This document shows, piece after piece, positions 24,455 to 35,300 of a stretch of 64,000 nucleotides of DNA. Within the stretch, counting starts at the first letter, position 1, and every line of letters begins with the position of its first letter. The notes below the pieces were generated by a model that worked only from the letters and a program-made list of their open reading frames with translations, made no database searches and was not told the origin of the DNA. Origin of the DNA: Ovis canadensis (Eukaryota; Chordata; Mammalia; Artiodactyla; Bovidae); contig NC_091255.1 in NCBI RefSeq assembly GCF_042477335.2, positions 31,288,501-31,352,500 of the forward strand, in the 5' to 3' direction. The translations under genes and the position numbers were made by a program.

Positions 24455-24582
24455 TGCTTCCGTTTTATGTTTTGGCCCCAAAGCATGTGGGATCTTGGCT
24501 CCCCGAGCAAGGATCAAACCCACACCCCCTGCCTTGGAAGGTGAAGTCTCAACCACTGGACCACCAGGCAAGTCCCAGAAAT
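24455..24582 (-). mobile_element. CHR SINE
   Basis: Ends ACTGGACCACCAGGCAAGTC (reversed head). Confidence 0.75.
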
Positions 24583-24648
24583 TCACACTTTTTTTTTTGA
24601 AATTCACATTTTAATGATACTATTTTTTTTTCATTTTTTTAGTGATTC

Positions 24649-24653
<5 letters not shown>

Positions 24654-24703
<50 letters not shown>
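24654..24703. repeat. (TA)25 microsatellite
   Basis: Uninterrupted TA dinucleotides over 50 bases, between two CHR copies and flanked by T-runs. Confidence 0.95.
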
Positions 24704-24706
<3 letters not shown>

Positions 24707-24711
24707 TTTTT

Positions 24712-24827
24712 TTTTTGAGTCACGGAGCAAAGCATGTGGGATCTTAGTTCCTTAACCAAGGATCAAACCCATGCCCCATGCAGTAGAAGCATGGAGCCCT
24801 AACTACTGGGCCACTAGGAAGCTCCAT
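24712..24827 (-). mobile_element. CHR SINE
   Basis: GAGTCACGGAGCAAAGCATG to ACTACTGGGCCACTAGGAAG, a diverged reversed head. Confidence 0.72.
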
Positions 24828-24837
24828 ATATGTATAT

Positions 24838-24956
24838 ATGGAGTTATATATTTTTCATTGTGGTTTATTACAGTTATATCTTTCTCACTGTAGTTTATTA
24901 CAAGATATTGAATATAGTTCCCTGTGCTGTATAATAGGTCCTTGTTTATTATCTAC
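24838..24956 (-). repeat. L1 3' UTR fragment, antisense, left of BovB
   Basis: GAATATAGTTCCCTGTGCTG and AATAGGTCCTTGTTTATTAT match the reversed artiodactyl L1 tail that resumes at 25896. Confidence 0.7.
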
Positions 24957-25895
24957 TGGACATGGAACAACAGACTGGTTCCAAATAGGAAAAGGAGTAC
25001 GTCAAGGCTGTATATTGTCACCCTGCTTATTTAACTTATATGCAGAGTACATTATGAGAAATGCTGGGCTGGAAGAAGCACAAGCTGGAATCAAGATTGC
25101 TGGGAGAAATATCAATAACCTCAGATATGTGGATGACACCACCCTTATGGCAGAAAGTGAAGAGGAACTAAAGAGCCTCTTGATGAAAGTGAAAGTGGAG
25201 ACTGAAAAAGTTGGCTTAAAACTCAACATTCAGAAAATGAAGATCATGGCATCTGGTCCCATCACTTCATGGGAAATAGATGGGGAAACAGTGTCAGACT
25301 TTATTTTTGGGGGTCCCAAAATCACTGCAGGTGGTGACTGCAGCCATGAAATTAAAAGATGCTACTCCTTGGAAGGAAAGCTATGACCAACCTAGATAAC
25401 ATATTCAAAAGCAGAGACATTACTTTGCCAACAAAGGTCCGTCTAGTCAAGGCTATTGTTTTTCCAGTAGTCATGTATGGATGTGAAAGTTGGACTATGA
25501 AGAAGGCTGAGCGCCGAAGAATTGATGCTTTTGAACTGTGGTGTTGGAGAAGACTCCTGAAAGCCCCTTGGACTGCAAGGAGATCCAACCAGTCCATTCT
25601 AAAGGAGATCAGTCTTGGGTGTTCTTTGGAAGGACTGATGCTAAAGCTGAAACTCCAATACTTTGGCCATCTCATGTGAAGAGTTGACTCATTGGAAGAG
25701 ACTCTGATGCTGGGAGGGATTGGGGGCAGGAGGAGAAGGGCACAACAGAGGATGAGATGGCTGCATGGCATCACCGACTTGATGCACGTGAGTTTGGGTG
25801 AACTCCAGGAGTTGGTGATGGACAGGGAGGCCTGGCATGCTGCAGTTCATGGGGTCGCAAAGAGTCAGCTACGACTGAGCGACTGAGCTGAACTG
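24957..25895 (+). mobile_element. BovB (RTE) LINE, 3' part with degraded reverse transcriptase
   Basis: The translated phrase [20 protein letters not shown] and the end GACTGAGCGACTGAGCTGAA are BovB. The polymerase motif reads YVDD instead of the usual YADD, and the frame is broken near 25380 and again near 25680, so the copy is dead. It is 5' truncated. Confidence 0.92.
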
Positions 25896-26320
25896 AATAT
25901 TTTATATATGTTAATCCCATACTCCTAATTTATTCCTCCCTCCCTCTCCTTTGGTAACCATAATTTTGTTTTTTATGTCTGTGAGTCTATTTCTGTTTAG
26001 TAGGTAAGTTCATTTGTATCGTTTTTTTAGATTCAGCATATAAAGCAATCTCATGTATTTGTCTCTGACTTACTTAGTATGATGCTCTCTAGGTCCATCC
26101 ATGTTGCTGCAAATGGCAACACTTCCTTCTTTCTTATGGCTGAGTAGTATTTCATTGTGTATGTAGACATATCTTTATCCATTCATCTGTTGATGGATAC
26201 TTATGTTGCTTCCATGCCCTGGATATTATAAATAGTGCTGCTATGAACATTGGCTGCATGAATGATAATGGTTTTTATATCATTCATATCAAAATATCAT
26301 TTTTTTGAGTTAAAAACCTC
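25896..26320 (-). repeat. L1 3' UTR fragment, antisense, right of BovB
   Basis: GTTAATCCCATACTCCTAAT, GGTCCATCCATGTTGCTGCA and ATCCATTCATCTGTTGATGG are signature L1 3' sequences in reverse. Confidence 0.8.
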
Positions 26321-26371
26321 TAACCTCTAACAAAACCTCTAACAAAAAACCTCTAACGAAAAACTTTTATC

Positions 26372-26482
26372 TGGGGAATTCCCTGGTGGTTCCGTGCTTA
26401 GGACTGTGTGCTTTCACAGGTTCAGTCCCTGGTTGGGGAACTAATCCACAAGCTGCATGGCATGGCCAAAAGAAAAAAAACC
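26372..26482 (+). mobile_element. CHR SINE
   Basis: GGAATTCCCTGGTGGTTCCG head, CCCTGGTTGGGGAACTAATC body, AAAGAAAAAAAACC tail. Confidence 0.8.
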
Positions 26483-26559
26483 TCACAAAAACAAAACACT
26501 TATCTGTACAAAGAGTTTGACTTTTTAAGAAGCTTTAACATATTATTGCTTTAGAGATT

Positions 26560-27040
26560 TTTGTGTGTGTGCTAAAATAATAATGAGATGCCACCTCTAA
26601 CCTATCAGATTGGGTGTGGGGAAACAGATACCAATATAATTTATGAGAACACAGAGCCATTCTTTTTGGGGGGCCATTTGGAGTAAATACTCAAATGTTT
26701 AATATTCTTACCCCATAACCCAGCAATTCCACTTCTAGGAATCTCTTCTATAAAAAAAGTAGCACTGATACAGAAAGAAATGCAGACCGAGTTGGCTACT
26801 GAATCATTTATTGGATCAAAATAATTAGAAACAACCCACATCCCCATAGGTAGGGGATGGCTTAAACAACCTGTGTTATTTCCCCATGGTGGAATCCAAG
26901 TTTTTATAAAAAGAGGTAGTTTTATATTAACTAACATCAAAAGATAGCCAGGATACATTGTTAAGTAAAATAGCAAACTGCAGAATGAGACGCTCTTCTC
27001 ATGCGCGCAGAAAAACATCTGAAAGGAAGCATCTAAACTG
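26560..27040 (+). repeat. L1 3' end fragment
   Basis: TAATGAGATGCCACCTCTAA, CCCAGCAATTCCACTTCTAG and ACAACCCACATCCCCATAGG are L1 3' phrases. Confidence 0.72.
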
Positions 27041-27231
27041 TTCATGAGCTTCTCTACACACTGGGACAGAGGGGTTTGATCTTTATTTCCTGTCTGGGTA
27101 ATGCAAGTATGTGAGGAAATAATTCAGGACTAGACCCACAGGCATTCCATGCAAATTAAGTCTGGCCCCTCCCTCATCCCACAGAATCCCTTGAGGAGAA
27201 GGGAAATCTGATTTTCACTCTAGACACGTCT

Positions 27232-27512
27232 ATAATGTTAGTGCTTTTGTTCATTTCTAAGCTTCTATTTATTGCGGCTGGGCTAGGTCTTCATTGCTGC
27301 ACAGGCGTCTCTCTGGCGGTGGTGAGCAGGGGCTTCTCTCCAGGGGCTGTGCGCACGCTTCTCATTGTGCTGCCTCCCTCATCGTGGAGCACAGGCTCTA
27401 GGGCACCTGGGCTTCAGGAGCTGTGGCATCTTCCCAGATCAGTGACTGAACTCGTGTCTCCTGCCTTTGCAGGCAGATTCTTTACCACTGAGCCATGGTA
27501 CTAGGGAAGCCC
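27232..27512 (-). mobile_element. CHR-2 SINE
   Basis: Full-length antisense copy ending CCACTGAGCCATGGTACTAG-GGAAGCCC. Confidence 0.85.
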
Positions 27513-27732
27513 AGTCCTTTTTATTGTTAACAAACAACATTGCTTGTTATAATTTAAAAAAAATTCAACCTAGTGAGAAAAATAAAAAAAGAATGTAGGA
27601 AATTTGCAAATTATGTGTAAATTTAAGAAAATAATCTGCCGCACTCTCCTCTTCCAGAGAAAAATGCCGTGTGATCCCTTTCTTTCAAATGCTTTTTACG
27701 CACGTCCATCTTTTTCATTTCTTTAAAAGTAG

Positions 27733-27945
27733 TTAGGTACTCGGTTATGTCGGGCCTTAGTAGCAGCGCGTGGGACCCAGAGTGGGCAGGCTTCAGTAGC
27801 TGCTGCGCTTGGGCTCTCTAGTTGTGGTCCGTGGGCTTCGTTGCTCTGCAGCATGTGGGGTCTCATAGGTCTCTGACCAGGAATGGAACCCAAGTCCCCT
27901 GCATTGCAAGGTAGATTCTTAACCACTGGACCACCAGGGAAGTCC
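27733..27945 (-). mobile_element. CHR-2 SINE downstream of SCARF1
   Basis: Antisense copy ending TTAACCACTGGACCACCAGG-GAAGTCCC. Confidence 0.85.
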
Positions 27946-28139
27946 CCCTCATGTCTTTTAAGTCTATAAACCAGTCACAAAATGGAAGAATTCTAAACAT
28001 GTATTCTGAGGCCAAAAGGAATGAAATTTATAAAAAGGAAACATGATTTACATGTAACAGGATAGCATGAACAAGCTCCCATATTCTTACACAACCTGAT
28101 TTAGTTGGTTGTTTAGGAACCTTTCATAAGGAATATCTC

Positions 28140-28145
28140 TTTAAT
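28140..28145 (-). terminator. SCARF1: Candidate SCARF1 polyadenylation signal (ATTAAA)
   Basis: Minus-strand ATTAAA about 365 bases past the stop codon and before the first downstream SINE. No AATAAA is visible between it and the stop. The signal is a variant hexamer, so the assignment is tentative. Confidence 0.45.
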
Positions 28146-28507
28146 TTTTTATCATCCAACAGTTAGGTTGTTTCCCATTTCAGAAAAATGTTTTGCAAAT
28201 GAAGGAAAGAAGAGACTGGGACTAAACAGAGCCCAGGACAACAGAGAAAAAAGTCCCTGCAGTCATCTCTTCCCTCTTCCTGACCCCATCCGGTGGGGTC
28301 TCTGCCCAGGCCTTCCAGACCCACTCCCAGAGCTTGGCTAGGACCCAGAGCCAGCTGGCCTCCAGCACTGACATTTCCCAGTGAAAGCGCAAGGGGGCAT
28401 GTCTTTCTGGCCCTGGGATATTTTCTCAGCACAAAACACAATCTGATCGGGGCAATCTGAGGCCTAAGCCCCATCCACCATCTTCCCACTCACGAAATTC
28501 AAGATCC

Positions 28508-29364
28508 TCAGGGGTCCAGTGGCCCAGAGATGGGTACAACATTTTCATACTGGGGCTCCTCCTGCCCTTCCTCGTCAGCCACCTTCTGGGGATCCTGTCC
28601 TAGGGGACCATCCTCAGGGGCCACCTCCTGGCCACCCCCTGAGCTCTTGATGCCGCCCCCCAGGCTCCTGGCACCCTCCTCTGACCCAGTCCCTGCAGAC
28701 TCCAAGGCCCCAGTCAGCTCCTCCTTCATGGCTGAGCTGGGGCTCTGATGGGCAGAGCCAGAGTCCAGCCTGGGGCTGCCCCTGTTCCGACTCAGGGCCC
28801 GACGTGGAGGCTTGGGGATGGCACTCTTGACCTTGGGTTCTGCCTGGCCTCTCTGGAAGCTACCAAAACGGCGGAGGACAGACCGGACAGGGCCCTCAGG
28901 TCCCCGCGGTGTCCCTGCCAACATATAGATTGTGCTGACAGAGCCTGAGCTCTCCTGGACGGTGCCCTCGATGGCTTCCACACGCTCAGCCACTGTCCGG
29001 CCACCAAGTGGGAGCCGGCGGCGACCAGCAGCTGAATCCCTGGGGCTGGCAGTGCCAGGAGGGGCCCCATCTGTTTCCACTTGTGGGCCTGTGGGCTCCT
29101 CAAGCTCCTGGCTTTCAGGACCTGGCTGGGTCCCCCGGGAGAGCCTCTTGGGCTTTCGGAGCGGGCTGGAGAGCTCCCCGGAGCCTCGGCGACTCTGCGG
29201 TGCAAACTTGGTGCCTTCAGCAAAGGAGACTGATGGCCGCTTGGCCCTGGCGAGGCTGGAAGTGCGCGGGATGGCAAACGGTGTGGAGGCGTCCTCAGGG
29301 GGAGGGAAGGGACCTCCAGCCAGGCTGGCCTCTGAGGATTCCGCTGGGGCCGCAGAGACCATCC
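28508..29364 (-). CDS. SCARF1: SCARF1 coding exon 11 (cytoplasmic tail and stop)
   Basis: An 857-base terminal exon encoding the Ser/Pro/Arg-rich tail, with [20 protein letters not shown] near its start, and ending GPLDP-stop at 28508. Acceptor CCTCTCCAG|GGATGG joins the preceding GAA-G codon to Gly. Confidence 0.95.
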
Positions 29365-32300
29365 CTGGAGAGGAGACAGAAGTGCTTGACTGAAGCTGGG
29401 CTGGGCTCCCCAGTCCATCTTACCCAGCTCAGCATCTTTTGGGAGGCCCCCAAAATGGAGCAAGGGAGAGGGTGAGGATGCAGAGGGCCAGGGGAAAGGG
29501 CTATTCAGGCAGGGACTACCGCCGCTACCCTCTTCTCACTGTTCTCCCCAACTTTGTGATAATACCACACTCCAACCACGCTAAAACTTTCAGTGCCACG
29601 TGGCCATGTCCTTCTTCCTTACTGCCTTTTGTGTACACTGCTCCCTCTTCCTGAAATGTCATTGCCATTTCTCTCTGTCCCTGGGCTAACTCCTACTGAT
29701 TCTGCAAGATTCAACTCCAATACCGTGAACACAGAGACATCGTCTCTGACCCCTGTCACCCCTGACATGCTGGATTATGAGCCCCTACTCGCATGTCCCC
29801 CGGGAAAGCATGTATCACTTTGTCCTACCACCCGCTGTCTCGTAGACTATAAGCTTGGGCAGGGCAGGCATCTCTCTTGTTCTTGACTGCATCCCACAGC
29901 CAAGAACCGTGATGGGCACAGAGTGGGCGCCTGCTACATGTCTGCTGAAGGAATAAACAAGAGGGTGTGATGAGCAGGCTGGCTCAGGGCGTGGGGGCGC
30001 TGTTTGGGGGCTACCTTCTTGGGGTGGTACGCAGTAGGCAGGACCCTCATCCTCTTCTCCAGACTCGGAATCCGAAGAGAAGGAGTCGTCCGAAGCCCAG
30101 CCGGCAGAGGGCGGCTCGATGAAGCTGTGGTTGAAGGGAATCTCCGGGTCGTGGTGCAAGACTGCAGGGGATGGGCTCCAGGTCAAGTGCAGCACCCGAG
30201 GGGACGCCTTGTCCCTTGGCAACCCCTGACCTTCAGCACCCACTTACCTGTCACCCAGGGAAGCTTGTGGCTGCTCAGGGAACCACAGGGCAGCGCAGAG
30301 CCCAGGCTGGAGGTCAGGGCCTCCCAGACCTGCAGCTTCATCCTGGACATGGCGGTTCCATCTCTCACTGGCCTGAGGGCAAGGGAGAGTGGTCAGTGTG
30401 GGAAAGCCCTGACTGGGGCAGGAGAAAAGGCCCAGGACCATTCTGACTCCGTGGTTCAAGTGACAAAGTGACTATGTCTACCTCAATCACTCTCTGTGAC
30501 TACAGAGTAAAACCCAAACAGATATGCAGATGTATGTATATATATAATATCGACCCCGAGAGTCAGGCCTGACCCAGAGGCCAGCATGGCTCCAGAGTCA
30601 CAAGGTGGCCAATCTGGCTCTGATTTAGCCTCTCTGGGCCTCAACTTCCTCATCTGTAAAATGGGGACAACAGCTCCTATCTATCAGAGCTTTTTTTCCA
30701 GGACCCAGCATAGCACCAGCTACACAGAGGGCTGCCCCCAAATGCAGTGCTGTGTGATTATCATCCTTGCTGAGCCCCAGCTCACTGATCTTTCTGGAAG
30801 TGACACCACCTCCGGGAAGCCCACCCTTGTCCCCACCCCCAAGCTGGAAGCGACTGCTTCACTCATTGCCATTCCTCAGAGAGACTGTGCACACGTCCTG
30901 GTTCCCGAGTGAGGGGCTTCTCCTTTTCCCTGAGAACTAGGTCCCCAGGGTAGGGCCTCCTAGGTCTGGGCTCTGATGACGCCCCCACAGACAAGAGGGA
31001 CATGCTCAAGGGGCAGTGAGTGAACCAACAGCACACCAGACAGAACGGAGTCCAGAAAACAGCATGGGCTTCATGTGGGCCAGTGACTAGCAGGGTCACC
31101 TTGGGTCTGTGTCCTGGGAATTGAGAAGGCAAATCTCCTGCCCCCGAGTGCCTTGCTCAAAACCTCTGTCCACACTGCTCTGAGCTTCCAAGGGGCCGAG
31201 AAGTACGAAGAAGTTTCATAAAGGAACAAAGCTCTTGTGTGAACAGTGTTCCCCGCAGCAGCCCCCAAGCCTCAATCCCTCCTTGCCTCTCCTTTTCTCG
31301 GAAAACCACGCTCTCTGCTGAACCCTTGCACAGGCTTTCACGGCGCTCTCCCTTCACGTCTCTTTGCCTCCCCACCCAGAGCTATCTTGCTGCTTCTGCC
31401 TTCTGCCAGCCTGGTGCCTGCTCCCCCACACCCTCCACCCCTGGAAGCATCTGAGGAGGGCAGGTGGCTGAAGTGGTGTCTCCAGGCCACAGCCATGGCC
31501 AGCTACCTCATTACCTCTGACCTACATGTGTGACAAGATCAGCCTATCTCCATCCCAGAAAGGAAACCATAGATACCACCTTGCTTCCACCCATGGCCTG
31601 AGCTGTGGGGTTGGGAAGACAGGGGCCTGAATTCACCTGTCCTTGGGGTCCAGCCGGGCAGCCCAGCAGCAGCAGGCACAGCAGGCGATGGCCAGCAGGA
31701 GCAGCAGCAGAGGTACGAGGATGCCCGCGATGAGGGCGGCGTCCTGACTATGAGATCCTAGGGAGGGCGGGGGACGGACACATATTCGGGGCCTTCTTGT
31801 CTCCCGCACATCACGTCTCATCTCTAGCTCTGCATTGCCTTCTCCTCAGAATCTCCCACCTGTGGGGCCCTCCCCCTCCTCTGAGAGATGTAGACTCAGC
31901 TCAGCTTGGAGGCCCCCTCCTCCAGGCAGCCTCCCTGCTGGTCTGTCCCTTCCTGATGGTCCACGGCCTGTTCCACAAACTCTTGCCCCAATTCTCAGGC
32001 CTGATGAGACACCTCAGTGTCCAGCCCTGTGTACCTGGTGCTAGCTTGTTTTCTCAGGGGGCCAGGGCTCTGTCATGTGTTTGGGGGGCTTCAAAGCACC
32101 CATACAGATTTCAGATAGAGAGAGCATCTCTGAAGTGGGCTTAGCCTTTCTAGCAAGTAAGGAAGTCCCAGAGCCTGTGTCAAGGGCCATTCTTTCATGA
32201 CTTCCCTGGCAGACCAGTGGTTAAGACTCCCAGCTTCCACTGCATGGAACGCGGTTTCGATCCCTGGTTAGGGAACTAAGGTCCCACATATCACGCAGTA

Positions 32301-35300
32301 CAGCCAAAAAAAAAAAAAAAAGAAGGCCACCCTTCCCCCAGCTACTTCACCCTGTACTTTTTGTTCCAGCTTACCCAGCTGGCAGGCCCCAGAGACAGGG
32401 TCGCAGCTTCCCTCTGGACATTCGCAGGGAACAGAGCAGTTGTTTCCATGGAAGCCAGATGGACACGAAGTATTGCAGCTTTGGGGGGGACAGGGGAGAT
32501 AAGTGGGAGGCTGGCTGAGAAGGCATGGAGGTGGGCAGGGGAAGGTAGATTTCTGGGCACTGCTCCCCACCCCCTGCCACACAGACTTCCCCTGAAGCAT
32601 GCCCAGCCAGACTCCTCTGACCTCTGAGCCACATTCTAAGCACCCCACCCCTGGCAGTGTTTATAAGAATCCCTTAGCCCCTAAGTCCATCTTCCAGAGA
32701 GACCATCCACAAACTGCCCCCTGGCTCCCAGGCCCCCCAGGGTGCAAGCCTCAGGCAGGGTCCACCTCTCACAATCTTCACTCCATGTCCACTTGGCGCT
32801 ATCATTGAAATAAGCAAGATGCCAGTGGAATCCAGACTTCCTCGGGGTTGGAGGTCTGGGCAAGGCCCAGCCCTGCCCTAACTCTCTGGGCCTGGGTCCT
32901 CTCTGTAAAATGAAATCTCTGCCAGTTAATTCTCTCTTCTGTCCCACGGGTGGGAGAACCTGACATTGGCGATGCTGACATTCCCAGGTGGCTCAGTGGC
33001 AAAGGATCCGCTGCCAAGGCAAGAGGTGCAGGAGATGCGGGTTCCATCCCTGGGCTGGGAAGACCCCTTGGAGACGGGAATGGCAACCCGCTCCAATGTT
33101 CTTGCCTGGGAAATCCCATGGACAGAGGGGTCTGGCAGGCTACATACAGTCCATGGGGTCACACAGAGTCGGACACGACTGAGCTGGTTCTACTTCTGCT
33201 ACTGAGCCCCCTTTGGAAGATGCAGAGGAATACCAGAGGAATTCCACAACCAGAGGAACACCTTCCTAGTTATGAGTATGCTGGGTGGGCGGTGGAGAAG
33301 CCCAGGCAGGGAAGTTTAGGGAGCAGACTGCACAGAGGCCTGACCTAGGCCCCTCCTCCTCCCAGTCCTCACCTGGGCCCCCAGTAGCCGGCGTTGCAGA
33401 CACACTCCCCAGTCACAGCATCACAGGTCCCCTGGACACAGGTGGGGCAGGTAGAGCCACAAGCTTCCCCAAAGGTGCCAATCAGGCAGGGGTCTTCGCA
33501 CCTGAGGTGAGAGGAGACTCAGAATGGAGAAGAAGGCCAGCCTGACCGCCCCTGCGAGGGCCCCGCCCTTATTCCCCCACACGTCTAGATTCAGGGGCCC
33601 AAGCGTCTACTCATTCAGCAGTGAAGCTCAGGTACAAGCAGGGCCTTGAATCCGAGGCCAGACCCAGTAGCAGACAGACTACAGATCCCTGGAGGGAGAT
33701 AAGGGCGGGAAGCCTGAGCAGTGGAGGGCCTGCCCGGGGCCACATCATCACCCATGTCTCCTGCCTTAGTTCTCACCCAAAGGTGGGCCCCATGGGGTTG
33801 TGTGACTATATGCTTGGAAGAGGGGGCAGCTCTCCGAGAGGGAGCAGCTGGAGCAAGCATCTAGAAGGTATACCCCTCCCTGAGCAGGCTAGCCCCTCAC
33901 CTGGGCCCCCGCCAGCCAGGCTCACAGTGCTGACAGTGCCCAGTGTCTGGCTGACAGGCCTCTCCAAGCCGGCAGTGGGGGCACTGCTGCCTGCAGTTCT
34001 CCCCAAAGGTGCCAGGAGGGCAGGGCTGGTGGCACTGGGTCCCGTTCCAGCCTGGCTCGCAGGCCTCGCAGCTGCCTGTGTCTGCAGAGCATGGCTTATT
34101 CTGCTTGCACTGGCCACAGCTGGGAAGAGAAGGAGTCCAGGGAGCCCTGGGAGGCGGACGGATGTCGCAGCCACCCAGGCCTCCAGGGTCTAGAGAGCAT
34201 CTTGGTTCCAGCAGGGCCATTCGGGCAGGTTTGAGCCTCAGTTTCCCCATGTTGTACAACAAAGAGGCTGGACAGACTGTCTCTGAGGCTCTAGTAGGAT
34301 TCCAGCCCTTTCCTAAACCAACCCCCCCCCCCATTCTGAGCCCCAGCCTTCCCTGGATCCCAGGGTCCCCAGGAGTTCCCAGCCCAGCCAGGAAAACCAA
34401 GTTACCGTCCCAACCTCTGCCTCCCCTCTGCCCAGGGTCTCCTTCCTTCCCCTTTCCCAGTCTTCCCCTTTCCCCTTCCTCCCTTCCACCCTTGCCACCT
34501 CAGAGGTCTGGCGTGAACAGGCCTCACTAGCTTAGCTCCTCTCCTATTTTGTGCATTTAAAAATGCATCAGGCGCCTGTTTTACCACTAGCATTTTATCT
34601 TTAGATTTTTTTAAGGTTTACTGGGTTATCATTGACATAAAGCACTATTATGAATTCAAAGTGTGAGGCATAATGACCTCATATATATAGTGTGAAATGG
34701 TTACCAGGAAAAGTCTAGTTAACACCCATCATCTCATATGGAAACCAAAAACCAAAGTGTTATTTTTTTTTTTCTCCTTGTGACGAGAACTCTTAGGATC
34801 TACTCTTTTAACAACTTTTCCAGTAAGGCTTATCTTATCTTAATATCACCTTCATCCTTATTTGAACTTTCTCCCTCCAGGGACTTAATTATCTGGGATC
34901 ATGCACGTGGATCAGACTCGTTAGTGGGAGAAGGGGAGTTCATAAAATCAATTTAACAGATCCTGACCAAAAGTTAAAAAGAGAGAACAGAAAACATTTG
35001 GGTGTATATATATGCGTGCATGTGTGTGTTGTCAGCTTAATTTTTTACTTCAGTTAATATACAGCCCATCATATACATGTATGATATATATGTATATCAT
35101 GTGTATAAATAAAGAAATAAACGGACCAGAAAGAAAGCTGAGAACCAAAGAATTGATGCTTCTGAATTGTGGTGTTGGAGAAGACTCTTGAGAGTCCTTC
35201 AATTCTAAAGGAATATTCAGTCCTGAATATTCAATCCTAAAGGAATATTCAGTCCTGAATATTCATTGGAAAGACTGAGGCTGAAGCTGAAGCTCCAAGA

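Larger units (their letters stand above)
21901..28139. other. SCARF1-SLC43A2 intergenic spacer
   Basis: No gene was recognised. The spacer holds an L2 split by BovA2, several CHR copies, an (AT)n tract, a BovB nested in an L1, and further L1 fragments, listed separately. Confidence 0.65.

Noticed and set aside
24838-25386. A 182-codon ORF as a host gene
   Set aside because: Its first part is reversed L1 and the rest a decayed BovB frame.
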